Source: Actinomycetota bacterium (GTDB lineage Bacteria > Actinomycetota > Actinomycetes > Nanopelagicales > Nanopelagicaceae). Taken from it: DNA of 49,693 bases. The notes beneath the pieces are model-generated. The model worked only from the letters and a program-made list of their open reading frames with translations. It ran no database searches and was not told the origin of the DNA. The stretch is from assembly GCA_010030895.1 (NCBI GenBank), contig RHBS01000002.1, positions 1 through 49,693 on the forward strand, in the 5' to 3' direction. Below are positions 7,370 to 16,839 of this stretch, piece after piece (positions within the stretch are counted from its first letter, which is position 1; each line of letters starts with the position of its first letter). The position numbers were made by a program, and so were the translations under genes.

Positions 7370-9205
7370 TTAAATCCTACGGTTTGCTTTTCCTGTAACT
7401 TGCCTTTGGTATGCATTTTGAATTTCAGGTTCACTACTTACACCTGAAACTCCGACCTCCCAAAACGCACCGCCCTCTGTCCATTTACTAGGGTGAGTAT
7501 CAATAACTAATACTGTGACTCCAGAATTTTTCTTTGCTGCTATGAATTCATCTTTAAGGGATTGTATTGTGACTTTTTTAGCCTTCGCTCCCATTGAATT
7601 TGCATGCGCAACAAAATCGACATCAAATGGATTATTTAAATCAGAATCATTAAACATCGTGCGATAACTTTTAGATCCATTTGATGTTTGTAATCTTTGA
7701 ATTACCGCAAAGCCACCATTGTTACACAGTATATAAATTAGTGAATCTCCATTATTTACTGCAGATAAAATTTCGCTATTCATCATTAAATATGATCCAT
7801 CGCCAACCATTGAAATTACTTTTCCAGCTTTACCGGCATTCCTTAATGCCAATGCGGCTCCCCACGCACCGGCGACCTCATACCCCATGCATGAGTACCC
7901 GTACTCACAATCAAATGAGTCCAAGCTCTTACTTAGCCAATTGTTATTTAACTCTCCCGGTAAGCCACCAGCAGCTGTTAAAACATAATCCTCATCTGCT
8001 GCTAGATCATTGATTAATTTAACTACTTGGGCATAGGAGGGAAGATCTAGTTTTTCAGAAATTCTAGCCTCAATATTTTTTAATATTAGTTCCCGAGTTG
8101 TTTCACGGGATTTACTCCAAGTTTGGTCACATTTGTAATCGCTGATTAAATTGCTTAACTCTAAAATCGTTACTTTTGCATCTCCAATTAGGGCTATAGA
8201 ATTACGCTTAGTTGCGTCAAATCGTGCTGTATTTATTGAAATGATCTTTCTATTTGGATTTTTAAACAATGTCCATGAGCCAGTCGTAAAGTCCTGTAAT
8301 CGACAACCAACTGAGATGATTAAATCTGCTTCCTCAGCTAACTTATTTGCAGGATCACAACCTGTTACACCCACTGGACCACACCAGGCTGGATCTGATG
8401 ATAATAAAGTTGCTTTACCGGCCACTGTTTCTACCACCGGTATTGCGAATTTATTCGCAAAATCTGATATTTCTTTATGTGCCTTGCTATATCTTGCGCC
8501 ACCTCCAGCAATAATCAATGGTTTTTTGGCTGATTTAATTGCAGAAACTGCAAGTTTAATTGAATTTTCATCGGCTTTAGAGCGACGAATATTATGAATA
8601 GTTTCCTCAAAAAATTCATCCGGAAAATCATAAGTTTCAACCTGTACATCTTGAGGTAATGCCAAAAATACTGGTCCGCAATCTGCAGGATCAAGAATGG
8701 TTTGAATAACATTTGGTAAAGTATTTAGTAGCTGCTCTGGTCTGTTCACACGATCCCAATACTTAGTAACAGCTCTAAATGAATCATTTACCGTAGTGAT
8801 TGGTGAATCAAAATGTTCGACTTGCTGAAGTACTGGATCTGGTTGTCGAGATTGAAAAGTATCACCAGATAAAATTAAAACTGGTAATCGATTTGCCATC
8901 GCTACTGCTGCAGCTGTAACTACATTTGTTGCACCTGGACCAATTGAAGTTGTCACTACTGCACATTGTTGTCGTAATTGAGCTTTACTAAAAGCTACTG
9001 CTGCTAATGCCATTCCTTGTTCATTTTGGCCACGGATTGTAGGCATAGCTTTCTTATTTCTCTCGAGTGCATCGCCAATACCTAAGGCATTTCCATGGCC
9101 AAATATGGCAAAGGTAAATGGAAACAAAGATACAACTTTGTTATCAATTTTAATTTTCTGCGCAATCAGGTACTTAACTAAGGCCTCTGAGGTAGTTAAT
9201 TTCAC
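7370..9205 (-). CDS. iolD: 3D-(3,5/4)-trihydroxycyclohexane-1,2-dione hydrolase
   Basis: Thiamine-diphosphate enzyme that opens the ring of the dione made by IolE to give 5-deoxy-glucuronate. It is 611 aa, as usual. Seen: the N-terminal binding domain with FAIFGHGNALGIGDAL and the catalytic Glu in IRGQNEQGMA, SIGPGATN, the central domain, and the ThDP/Mg motif GDGSYLMMNSEILSAVNN. The context is right: divergent from iolE. The GTG start has TAGGGT 6 nt upstream and no ribosome-binding site, so it is probably leaderless. Confidence 0.93.
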   Translation of the reverse strand: MKLTTSEALVKYLIAQKIKIDNKVVSLFPFTFAIFGHGNALGIGDALERNKKAMPTIRGQNEQGMALAAVAFSKAQLRQQCAVVTTSIGPGATNVVTAAAVAMANRLPVLILSGDTFQSRQPDPVLQQVEHFDSPITTVNDSFRAVTKYWDRVNRPEQLLNTLPNVIQTILDPADCGPVFLALPQDVQVETYDFPDEFFEETIHNIRRSKADENSIKLAVSAIKSAKKPLIIAGGGARYSKAHKEISDFANKFAIPVVETVAGKATLLSSDPAWCGPVGVTGCDPANKLAEEADLIISVGCRLQDFTTGSWTLFKNPNRKIISINTARFDATKRNSIALIGDAKVTILELSNLISDYKCDQTWSKSRETTRELILKNIEARISEKLDLPSYAQVVKLINDLAADEDYVLTAAGGLPGELNNNWLSKSLDSFDCEYGYSCMGYEVAGAWGAALALRNAGKAGKVISMVGDGSYLMMNSEILSAVNNGDSLIYILCNNGGFAVIQRLQTSNGSKSYRTMFNDSDLNNPFDVDFVAHANSMGAKAKKVTIQSLKDEFIAAKKNSGVTVLVIDTHPSKWTEGGAFWEVGVSGVSSEPEIQNAYQRQVTGKANRRI

Positions 9206-9250
9206 GCTCGTACCCTATCTACTTATCAACACTTATGGAACAATACCTCA
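9206..9250. promoter_or_regulatory. Divergent iolD/iolE promoter region
   Basis: The 45-bp gap has, on the minus strand, TAGGGT (9212-9217) 6 nt from the iolD GTG. On the plus strand, a weaker AACAAT (9239-9244) lies 6 nt from the iolE GTG. The hexamer acttat occurs twice, 10 bp apart (acttatcaacacttat), near the centre and could be a protein-binding direct repeat. No inositol regulator gene is present in the window. Confidence 0.4.
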
Positions 9251-10138
9251 GTGAAATCCTTCTACTCCCGTATTGCATCTGCACCTATTTCTTGGGGAAT
9301 ATGTGAGGTACCTGGCTGGGGAAAGATGTTACCAACAGATCGAGTTTTATCTGAGATGAAAAACTTGGGATTGCCGGCAACTGAATTAGGGGCGCCAGGC
9401 TTTCTTCCAGAACAACCAAGTGCAATTTCAGAAAAGTTAGATGAATTTAATATGAGTTTGATTGGTGGATTTACACCAGTTGTAGTTCATGACAAAAATG
9501 AAAATCAAGAGACTATAAGTCAAGTAAAAAAGACGGCAGAATTATTTAGAAAAACTGGTGCAACTCATTTAGTTTCCTCACCTGTTTATACATGGAATTG
9601 GGATAATCCAAATCCTCTGACTAATGATGAGTACAAAAACATGTTTAAGATGTTTTCTGAAATAGACAAAATATGTCAGGACAATGGGCTACAAAACGTG
9701 CTTCATCCACACCTACAAACTACAGTTGAAACCAAGGAAGATGTGGATCGCGTGCTAAATGGGTGCGATGTTAAGTGGTGCCTTGATACCGGACATATGG
9801 CTATTGGTGGAGTTGATGTTGTTGAGTTTGCTAAGCAAGCTCACCAGCGCGTGGGGCATGTGCACCTAAAGGATGTTAATCTTTCAAAATCTAAGTCAGT
9901 TCTGGCTCGGCAAGAGTCAATAATGTCAGGGGTGCAAAAGGGTTTATTCACACCACTTGGACAGGGCGATGTGCCAATTGCAGATGTAATTAGAACCCTT
10001 GAGAGTAAGGGATACCAGGGCTGGTATGTGATCGAACAAGATTGCGCAATTACAGGTAGCGTCCCTGAAGAGGGCAAAGGACCTGTTGAAATGATTTCTC
10101 AATCCATGGAATACCTTAGATCTTTGGCAATAGCTTAG
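9251..10138 (+). CDS. iolE: Myo-inosose-2 dehydratase
   Basis: Removes water from scyllo-inosose to give the trihydroxycyclohexane-dione used by IolD. TIM-barrel AP-endonuclease-2 superfamily, 295 aa. Diagnostic start ASAPISWGICEVPGWGKMLP, then metal and substrate residues in VLHPHLQTTVET, CLDTGHMAIGGVD and VGHVHLKDV. The GTG start follows a weak -10-like AACAAT and lacks a clear Shine-Dalgarno. It is the first gene of the plus-strand iol operon and runs 9 nt before iolC. Confidence 0.93.
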   Translation: MKSFYSRIASAPISWGICEVPGWGKMLPTDRVLSEMKNLGLPATELGAPGFLPEQPSAISEKLDEFNMSLIGGFTPVVVHDKNENQETISQVKKTAELFRKTGATHLVSSPVYTWNWDNPNPLTNDEYKNMFKMFSEIDKICQDNGLQNVLHPHLQTTVETKEDVDRVLNGCDVKWCLDTGHMAIGGVDVVEFAKQAHQRVGHVHLKDVNLSKSKSVLARQESIMSGVQKGLFTPLGQGDVPIADVIRTLESKGYQGWYVIEQDCAITGSVPEEGKGPVEMISQSMEYLRSLAIA

Positions 10139-10147
10139 TTTTATTTT

Positions 10148-11098
10148 ATGAATCAGAGTTTAGATTTAATTAGCGTAGGAAGAATTAGTCTAGATTTTTA
10201 TGCAAATGAATCAAATGTTGGTTTCAAAGATGTAAAAACTTTTAGTATGTCAATTGGTGGTAGCCCCACAAATGTTGCAATTGCTTCGGCTAGATTAGGT
10301 AACAGTTCTGCAGTTGCAACAAATATTGGTCGAGATGCATTTACTGAGTATATTTTAGGAAAACTAACCGAGTTTAAAGTTGACACCAGGTATGTAGGAA
10401 TTGATGAGTCTCAATTTAGCCCTGCTGTTTTTGCCGCTATGGATGATCCATTTAATCCAACCATTTTCTTTAACCGATCCCCTGAAGCACCCGATACAAA
10501 AATCAAGAGAGATAGGATCGCAGATGCTGAGATTAAATCGACTAAAGTTTTTTGGGTTTCCGCTTGTGCACTAGCAACTGGTGAAACTGCTAAATCTATT
10601 CAAGATTGGCTTGTAACAAGGTCTTTATCCGGTCACACAGTTTTGGATTTAGATTACAGACCTTCCTTCTGGGAAAATGAATCAATTGCAAAATCAGTCA
10701 CTAAAAGGGCGATTGATAGCAGCAATATTTTAGTAGGTAATCGAAAAGAGTTTGAGGTTGCTACAGGCTTAACAGATCCTGATCAGATTAGAAAAAATTT
10801 TCTTGGCCAGCAGATCAATTTAGTAATTGTTAAATTAGGAGAAAATGGTGTTTACCTTGCGAATAAAGAAGAAAGCTTTATCGCTAAACCCATTAAAGTT
10901 GATGTTAGATGTGGTCTAGGAGCAGGTGATGCCTTTGGTGGCATGCTAGTTCACGGACTTAAAAACTCTTGGCCCTTAGAAAAAATTGGTAATTATGCAA
11001 ATGCAGCGGGTGCGATAGTAGCCTCTAGACTTCTGTGTTCAGATGCCATGCCAACTTTGAACGAAGTCGAGAATCTAGTTAAAGGAGTAGGTAAATGA
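10148..11098 (+). CDS. iolC: 5-dehydro-2-deoxygluconokinase
   Basis: PfkB-family kinase that phosphorylates 2-deoxy-5-keto-gluconate. 316 aa. Seen: the SVGRISLDFYA start, the substrate loop SIGGSPTNVAIASARLG, and the C-terminal anion-hole motif RCGLGAGDAFGGML with catalytic Asp. The IolC assignment rests on the S-I-G-G-S-P-T-N-V-A signature and its place between iolE and the Cgl0158-type aldolase. Its stop overlaps the next ATG (ATGA). A TAGTTT sequence lies 6 nt before its ATG, so a secondary leaderless start is possible. Confidence 0.88.
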   Translation: MNQSLDLISVGRISLDFYANESNVGFKDVKTFSMSIGGSPTNVAIASARLGNSSAVATNIGRDAFTEYILGKLTEFKVDTRYVGIDESQFSPAVFAAMDDPFNPTIFFNRSPEAPDTKIKRDRIADAEIKSTKVFWVSACALATGETAKSIQDWLVTRSLSGHTVLDLDYRPSFWENESIAKSVTKRAIDSSNILVGNRKEFEVATGLTDPDQIRKNFLGQQINLVIVKLGENGVYLANKEESFIAKPIKVDVRCGLGAGDAFGGMLVHGLKNSWPLEKIGNYANAAGAIVASRLLCSDAMPTLNEVENLVKGVGK

Positions 11099-11988
11099 TT
11101 AAATTTAATGAAAAAAACTACTCTAAACTCTGTGATGATCGAGTAAATAATCCGAGCAAATTACAAAAAAATCTTAAATCTAGAAAACGTAGAGTTAAGT
11201 TAACTAAAGATGGAAAATTATTTATAGTTGCAGCAGACCATACTGCTCGAGGAATAATTGCCGCATCAGGTGATAGCATGGCTATGGCAAATAGGTTTGA
11301 TTTATTGGATCGATTAATTCGAGCACTTTCTGTTCCTGGAGTAGACGGAGTATTAGCAACTCCAGATATAGTTGAAGAACTTGCATATTTTGGCGCGCTT
11401 GATCACAAATTAATCTTCGGCAGTATTAATCGAGCTGGAATCTTAGGAGCAGATTGGGAGTTAGATGATCGCCAAAGTTCCTATGATGTAAAGGGAATCA
11501 GTGAATTTGGGCTAGACGGAGGCAAGACGCTATTAAGAATTGAAAAATCAGATCCAGGAGTTCTAAATACGATTGAGATGGTGGCAAGTGTGAATTCTCA
11601 ATTAGCTAGGGCCAAGAAAATTTCAATTATTGAACCACTTCCGTATGTAAAGAATTCAGCTGGTAAATTTGAATTAAACAAGAATATCGAGGAATTAGTG
11701 CGAGTTATTGGAATTGCATCGGCACTTGGAACCTCTAGTGCTTATACCTGGCTTAAAGTTCCAGCATTTGATGATTTCAAATTAGCGGCTAATGCCACCT
11801 CACTTCCTTTAATGTTACTGGGTGGAGATCCTGGAACTGACTGGCAGGCTACTTTTAATAGTTGGCAAGCTGCATTTAAATTCCAAAATGTTCGTGCCTT
11901 GATACCTGGTAGGGCGCTTTTATATAGTCCTGAGTTAAGTGTCGAAGCAGCAGTAGCAAAAGCAGTAGCGATAGTAAGGAAGGTTTAA
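11095..11988 (+). CDS. Cgl0158-type (beta/alpha)8-barrel aldolase, probable inositol-pathway aldolase
   Basis: 297-aa TIM-barrel protein resembling the Cgl0158 family found beside iolC in corynebacterial and other actinobacterial inositol clusters. Seen: LFIVAADHTARGI near the start, a likely Schiff-base Lys in TWLKVPAF, and GGDPGTDWQATFNSW toward the end. It sits between iolC and iolB with a 4-nt overlap and a strong ribosome-binding site (aaaggag). It probably cleaves 2-deoxy-5-keto-gluconate 6-phosphate to dihydroxyacetone phosphate and malonate semialdehyde, in place of IolJ. The family call is fairly secure; the reaction is inferred from context. Confidence 0.75.
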   Translation: MIKFNEKNYSKLCDDRVNNPSKLQKNLKSRKRRVKLTKDGKLFIVAADHTARGIIAASGDSMAMANRFDLLDRLIRALSVPGVDGVLATPDIVEELAYFGALDHKLIFGSINRAGILGADWELDDRQSSYDVKGISEFGLDGGKTLLRIEKSDPGVLNTIEMVASVNSQLARAKKISIIEPLPYVKNSAGKFELNKNIEELVRVIGIASALGTSSAYTWLKVPAFDDFKLAANATSLPLMLLGGDPGTDWQATFNSWQAAFKFQNVRALIPGRALLYSPELSVEAAVAKAVAIVRKV

Positions 11989-12857
11989 TGAGTTGGTTAT
12001 ATCGAGGTGTTAAATCTATAACTCCTGAGAGTGCTAATTGGAATTACTGTGGCATGCATATATTGGATTTATCTCAAAAAAGTAGACATGAATTAGAATT
12101 TACCAATTTTGAGGGCGTACTTTTAAGTCTATCTGCCGAAAATGTCACAGTAATTGTGGATCAAATTGAATTTAAATTAATTGGTCGAACTGGAGTCTTC
12201 GCCGGGATCTCAGATTGGATCTATATTCCAGTTGGAGCGCATGTGAAAATTGCCGGTTCTACTGGCTTATTAGCCTTATCCACTGCGCAAGCAACTAAGG
12301 TGTTCCCAGTTGCCTATACAAATAAAGAGTCGGTGTCGGTTGAGATTAGAGGTAGCGGGTTTGCCACAAGGCAGGTCAACAATATTGCCACTCCAGACTC
12401 ATTTAATGGTGCTGAAAAAATTCTGGTATGTGAAGTACTTACGCCCGGCGGAAATTGGTCTTCATGGCCTCCACATCGACATGATGGCATTGCAGATTGC
12501 CAGTTTAATAATGAAGAGATCTATTACTTTCAAATTGGAAAACAAGATCTTGATTATGGATCTAGTGATGGGCATGGCTTTTTTAAGGTTTACTCATACG
12601 ATGGCAAAATCGATGAAACCATGACGATCAAAGATCAAGATTTTGTAATTGTCCCCCACGGATATCATGGACCATCTATTGCAGCCCCTGAGTATCCAAT
12701 GTATTTTCTAAATGTACTTGCTGGCCCCGCTGAAAATAGAACTATGGGATTTTGTGATGATCCTAGCCATCACTGGATTAGAGAGAGTTGGAAGTCTCAA
12801 AAACAAGATCCCCGATTACCTTTAACTAGTTTTAAAGGAAAAAGGAGTCAAGAGTGA
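11988..12857 (+). CDS. iolB: 5-deoxy-glucuronate isomerase
   Basis: Cupin-type metalloenzyme converting 5-deoxy-glucuronate to 2-deoxy-5-keto-gluconate. 289 aa. Key segments: EVLTPGGNWSSWPPHRHDG with the two metal His, EEIYYFQI with the metal Glu, FVIVPHGYHGPSIAAP with the third His, and MYFLNVLAG. It overlaps its neighbours at both ends (TAATG at the start, GTGA at the stop), so it is embedded in the iol operon. Confidence 0.93.
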   Translation: MSWLYRGVKSITPESANWNYCGMHILDLSQKSRHELEFTNFEGVLLSLSAENVTVIVDQIEFKLIGRTGVFAGISDWIYIPVGAHVKIAGSTGLLALSTAQATKVFPVAYTNKESVSVEIRGSGFATRQVNNIATPDSFNGAEKILVCEVLTPGGNWSSWPPHRHDGIADCQFNNEEIYYFQIGKQDLDYGSSDGHGFFKVYSYDGKIDETMTIKDQDFVIVPHGYHGPSIAAPEYPMYFLNVLAGPAENRTMGFCDDPSHHWIRESWKSQKQDPRLPLTSFKGKRSQE

Positions 12858-14014
12858 GCAATAGAAAAGATATATCAGTTGCAGTTGTTGGTTTGGGTTG
12901 GATGGGACAAGCTCACAGTAGATCTTTAATTAGAATCCCTACCCTATTTCCTGAGCGTAAATTTAATCCAATACTTACTGTCTGCGCCGACTTTGACTTA
13001 AATAGAGGAAAGCAAGCCGTAGAGGATTTTGGATTTAAAAGATCAACAACAGATTGGAATGAAGCTGTAGCAGCTCCAGATGTAGATGCAGTTTGGGTCT
13101 GCGCACCTAATATGTTGCATATTCCAATTATTAAAGCTGCAAGTGAAGCTGGAAAAATAGTTTTTTCTGAAAAACCAATTGGTGGTAAGCCTGAACAGAC
13201 TTTAGAGGCGTTCAATATTGCTAAGAAGAATAAGACTTTTACTGGAGTTGGTTACAACTACTTATGGGCCCCACTTGTGCTACATGCAAAAAAGATGATT
13301 GCTTCTGGAGAACTAGGCGACATCATCCATTACAAAGGTAGATTTTTTTCAATGTATGGAAGTGATGAGTTGGGTTTACTTTCTTGGAGATTTAAGTTTG
13401 ACCAAGCTGGCTATGGTGTTTCTAGCGATATTCTTAGTCATTCGGTCTCTTTGGCCCAGTTTCTAATCGGAGATATTACTGAAGTAGTTGGAATGAGGCA
13501 GACTACGATTAAACAGCGGCCTCTGCCATCAAATAACTCCAGCCATTACAGTAGAGGAAAGAAGGGTGATCCCCTTGGTGAGGTAGAGAATGAAGATTTT
13601 GCCTCAATGCTTTGTAGATTTAAAAATGGTGCTACTGGAACCTTTGAGACCAGTAGAACGGTGGTTGGTCCTGAGAGTGAAAATATGTTTGAAATTTACG
13701 GCACTAAAGGTGCACTGAAGTGGAATCATGAAAGTTTAAATGAACTTCTATACTACAAAAAGGATGAGATTTTAGAATCCGGTTTTACCAAAATTCTAGG
13801 TGGAGATCGCTTTGATTACCACGGTGCATTTGTTCCAGGTCAGGGAAATAGCCTAGGTACTGAAGATCTAATTTGTATTGAAGATTATTCATTTCTTAAT
13901 TCGTGGGTAACTGGAGTTGAATTTAAACCATCATTCGCCGAAGCCTTAGAGGTTGTTTCGGTCCAAAAGGCTTTAATTAAATCTTGGGAAAGTAAAAGCT
14001 GGGAAATGGTCTAA
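12854..14014 (+). CDS. Gfo/Idh/MocA-family oxidoreductase, second inositol-type dehydrogenase
   Basis: NAD(P)-dependent sugar or polyol dehydrogenase, 386 aa. Rossmann motif VVGLGWMGQAH, catalytic Lys in SEKPIGG, and a D-x-x-x-H segment SDILSHSVSLAQFLIG. It is longer than the iolG at 6374 and clearly a different subfamily. Its GTG start overlaps iolB by 4 nt with aggag upstream. It likely handles another inositol isomer (scyllo-, D-chiro-) or a related polyol; the isomer cannot be read from sequence. Confidence 0.8.
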   Translation: MSNRKDISVAVVGLGWMGQAHSRSLIRIPTLFPERKFNPILTVCADFDLNRGKQAVEDFGFKRSTTDWNEAVAAPDVDAVWVCAPNMLHIPIIKAASEAGKIVFSEKPIGGKPEQTLEAFNIAKKNKTFTGVGYNYLWAPLVLHAKKMIASGELGDIIHYKGRFFSMYGSDELGLLSWRFKFDQAGYGVSSDILSHSVSLAQFLIGDITEVVGMRQTTIKQRPLPSNNSSHYSRGKKGDPLGEVENEDFASMLCRFKNGATGTFETSRTVVGPESENMFEIYGTKGALKWNHESLNELLYYKKDEILESGFTKILGGDRFDYHGAFVPGQGNSLGTEDLICIEDYSFLNSWVTGVEFKPSFAEALEVVSVQKALIKSWESKSWEMV

Positions 14015-14862
14015 TGCTTCGTATTGATTCACATCATCACATCTGGGATTTATCGGTAAGGGCTCAAGACTGGATGCAAGGTGATGAGGTAGCCCCCATC
14101 TCCCGAACAATCCTTATGGATGAGTTAGAGCCTGAATTAGAAAGAGCAAATATTGATTACACAGTAATAGTTCAAACTGTGGCAAATCCTGATGAAACAC
14201 CAGAATTTCTAGATCTGTCGCTTTCACATCCAAAAATTTGTGCTGTAGTAGGTTGGTTAAATTTAGAGAGTAAAGATATTAGACCTCAGCTTGAGAAGTA
14301 TCTCCAACATAAAGGTGCAAAAAATTTAGTTTCAATTAGGGATTTAGCTCAGGATAAGTCAGATCCTAATTGGTTATTACGAGATGATGTTCTTGCAAAT
14401 ATTCATCGATTGGCTGAGTATGGACTTGTATTTGATATTTTGACCAGGCCACCACAATTGGCAGCAGCAGTAGAAATGGTTAAGAAATCACCAAATAACT
14501 CATTTGTGTTAGATCATATTTCAAAACCATACATGGCTAAAGGTGAGATGCAACCATGGGCTGATCAAATAAGTGAAATTGCAGCTTGCGAAAATGTCTG
14601 CGTAAAAGTCTCTGGTTTGTTTACCGAAGCAAATTGGAAGAGTTGGACTACTCAAACCTTTAAGCCTTATTTGGATCATATCCTTAAATCTTTTACTCCA
14701 GCACGCATGATGTTTGGCTCTGATTGGCCGGTATGTTTATTGGCTGCAACTTATAAAGATACTATTAAGCTTATGGAGGATTTCACCAAAGATTTTAGTA
14801 AATCTGAGCAGGAATCCTTCTGGGCCGAAACTGCAAAGCGCGTCTATAAGTTAAAAATCTAG
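14014..14862 (+). CDS. COG3618 amidohydrolase, probable sugar-acid lactonase
   Basis: 282-aa TIM-barrel hydrolase of the amidohydrolase-2 family. The metal motif DSHHHIWD is at the N-terminus and the family's FGSDWPVC with catalytic Asp near the C-terminus; FVLDHISKPYM is also typical. Characterised COG3618 members include L-fuconolactonase and L-rhamnono-lactonase. It overlaps the dehydrogenase upstream (TAATG) and is followed after 1 nt by an FMN 2-hydroxyacid dehydrogenase. This pairing suits an oxidative deoxyhexose pathway that ends in L-lactate. Confidence 0.82.
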   Translation: MLRIDSHHHIWDLSVRAQDWMQGDEVAPISRTILMDELEPELERANIDYTVIVQTVANPDETPEFLDLSLSHPKICAVVGWLNLESKDIRPQLEKYLQHKGAKNLVSIRDLAQDKSDPNWLLRDDVLANIHRLAEYGLVFDILTRPPQLAAAVEMVKKSPNNSFVLDHISKPYMAKGEMQPWADQISEIAACENVCVKVSGLFTEANWKSWTTQTFKPYLDHILKSFTPARMMFGSDWPVCLLAATYKDTIKLMEDFTKDFSKSEQESFWAETAKRVYKLKI

Positions 14863-14863
14863 T

Positions 14864-16084
14864 ATGAAGCGCCAACTACCTAGGTGGAAAAACATTAAGC
14901 CTCTTTTGGGCTGGAGTTTTCCTAAATTTAAAAACAATGACCGACGCCTCAACTCTGCGATAAATATCTCAGATTTGCGGGTGCTGGCAAAAAGTAGGGT
15001 ACCAAAGGCAGTTTTTGATTATGTTGATGGTGGTGCAAATGATGAAATTGCTTACGCTAGAAGTCAAGAAATTTACTCTCGAATTGAGTTTAAGGCTAGA
15101 GTTCTTAGAGATGTTTCTAAAATAGATTTATCTGCAGAAATTTTAGGTAATACTTCTGCACTTCCAATAATTTTTGCGCCTACTGGCTACACAAGAATGA
15201 TGCATTACAAAGGTGAAGTTATGGTGGCCAAAATCTGCCAGGAAAATAATTTAATTTATAACTTATCAACTATGGGCACTACATCCTCTAAAGAGATTGG
15301 GGCGCAAGTGCCTGATGTGCGTAGGTGGTTTCAACTCTATTTATGGCGAGATCGGGAGCAGAGTCTAAAATTTATTGAGGAAGCAAAATTGGCAGGCTTT
15401 GAAGGTTTGATGCTTACTGTCGATACCGCAGTTGGCGGCATAAAGTGGCGAGATATGCGAAATGGCTTAACAGTGCCACCAAAAATTGGATTTAGAACTT
15501 TTTTCGATATGGCATTAAAACCTAGATGGTGGTTTAACCTTCTTACAACTGCACCACTTGAGTTTGCAACCTTTAGAAACTTTAACAAACCACTTTCTGA
15601 AATAGCTGCCAAGGTTTTCGATCCAGCCGTTACTTTTGAGGATGTTAAATGGTTGAGATCAGTTTGGCAGGGTAAATTAATCATCAAAGGAATTCAAACC
15701 GTTGCAGATGCCACTGAGTTGGCCAAAATTGGCGTAGATGCAATTGTGCTTTCAAATCATGGTGGTCGGCAACTAGATCGCTCAGTTGTTCCACTAGAGC
15801 TATTACCTTCAGTAAGGGCTGCAATTGGGGTTAAAGGTAGTGGTCCACAAATTTATATCGATGGTGCCATTATGAGTGGAGCTGATGTTTTAGCGGCGAT
15901 TGCATTAGGTGCTGATGCGGTATTAATTGGTCGATCATATCTTTATGGTGCAATGGCTGCAGGCGAAGCCGGAGTTAGAAAAGTCGTAGAGCTATTTAGA
16001 TTTGAAATGGAAACCGCGATGAAACTAATGGGAGTAAAAAACTTATCTGAGTTAACTTCAGATTTTATAAATATTAGATCTTAA
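14864..16084 (+). CDS. lldD: FMN-dependent alpha-hydroxy acid dehydrogenase (L-lactate dehydrogenase type)
   Basis: 406-aa TIM-barrel flavoprotein. Family features: the FDYVDGGANDEIAYARSQ start, the APTGYTRMMHYKGE loop, LYLWRDREQSLKFIEEA, the catalytic motif LSNHGGRQLD with His and Arg, and the FMN-phosphate site YIDGAIMSGADVLAAIALGA. It most likely oxidises L-lactate to pyruvate and passes electrons to quinone or oxygen. It closes the iol operon and meets the SDR gene tail-to-tail with a 4-nt overlap. Other short 2-hydroxy acids are possible substrates. Confidence 0.85.
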   Translation: MKRQLPRWKNIKPLLGWSFPKFKNNDRRLNSAINISDLRVLAKSRVPKAVFDYVDGGANDEIAYARSQEIYSRIEFKARVLRDVSKIDLSAEILGNTSALPIIFAPTGYTRMMHYKGEVMVAKICQENNLIYNLSTMGTTSSKEIGAQVPDVRRWFQLYLWRDREQSLKFIEEAKLAGFEGLMLTVDTAVGGIKWRDMRNGLTVPPKIGFRTFFDMALKPRWWFNLLTTAPLEFATFRNFNKPLSEIAAKVFDPAVTFEDVKWLRSVWQGKLIIKGIQTVADATELAKIGVDAIVLSNHGGRQLDRSVVPLELLPSVRAAIGVKGSGPQIYIDGAIMSGADVLAAIALGADAVLIGRSYLYGAMAAGEAGVRKVVELFRFEMETAMKLMGVKNLSELTSDFINIRS

Positions 16085-16839
16085 GCATATCTAGCGTGAA
16101 GAGCTCCATCAACCATTAAATCTGCACCAGTAATAAATGATGCATCCTTAGAAAGTGCAAATAAGATTACATTTGCAATTTCTTCTGGAGAGCCAAATCT
16201 AGAATTTGGAGCTACGGCAAGTGCGTGGGCTTTTTCATCGGGAAATTTTTCCATATAGCTCTTTAGGAGTGGCGTTGCTGTTGTTCCAGGCGAGACAGAA
16301 TTAACTCTAATTCCATACTTTCCTTCATCTAATGCCAAATTTCTGGATAAACCAATAATTCCACCCTTTGCTGCTGAATATGGAAAGAAGTTAGGTCTCG
16401 ACATTCGACCATGAATTGAAGATATATTTACTATTGAACCATATTTAGCCTTACGCATCTCAGGCAAACATAATTTTGCTAGATACCAACTAGATTTTAG
16501 GTCTAAGGCAAAAAAATCATTCCACTCTTGCTCTGCATACTCCACTGCATCTGCGTAGGAGTTTCTGCCTGCATTGGATACTGCAACTGTTACCGGCCCG
16601 AAATTTGCAACTAACTTGTCATAACCGGATTTGAATGTTTCAAATTTAGATACATCAGCTTTTGCATACTGGACTTGATGTCCTTCTTTAGTTAACTTTT
16701 CAACTAACGCATTTGCTTTAGTATCGTCGATATCAACAAAGGAAACTTTAGCTCCCTCTTTTACTCCACCCAAAACTATGGCTTCGCCAATTCCTGCTGC
16801 ACCACCAGTTACAAAAAGATGCTCGCCTTTTAATATCAT
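16081..16839 (-). CDS. SDR-family dehydrogenase (tandem copy 2)
   Basis: Classical short-chain dehydrogenase of 252 aa when started at ATG 16839. The tracked start at 16875 adds 12 residues unlike the family, whereas 16839 forms an ATGA overlap with the upstream SDR. NAD(P) motif TGGAAGIGEA, NAG, and the catalytic Ser (ISSIHGR) and Y-S-A-A-K are present. It is clearly similar to its neighbour in segments such as ALDEGKYGIRVNSVSPG and MRKAKYGSIVN. Last gene of the minus operon; probably oxidises a sugar or sugar acid. Confidence 0.85.
   Translation of the reverse strand: MILKGEHLFVTGGAAGIGEAIVLGGVKEGAKVSFVDIDDTKANALVEKLTKEGHQVQYAKADVSKFETFKSGYDKLVANFGPVTVAVSNAGRNSYADAVEYAEQEWNDFFALDLKSSWYLAKLCLPEMRKAKYGSIVNISSIHGRMSRPNFFPYSAAKGGIIGLSRNLALDEGKYGIRVNSVSPGTTATPLLKSYMEKFPDEKAHALAVAPNSRFGSPEEIANVILFALSKDASFITGADLMVDGALHARYA

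Noticed and set aside
8151-8597. 148-aa plus-strand ORF
   Set aside because: Antisense shadow of iolD; the iolD protein is complete and conserved.
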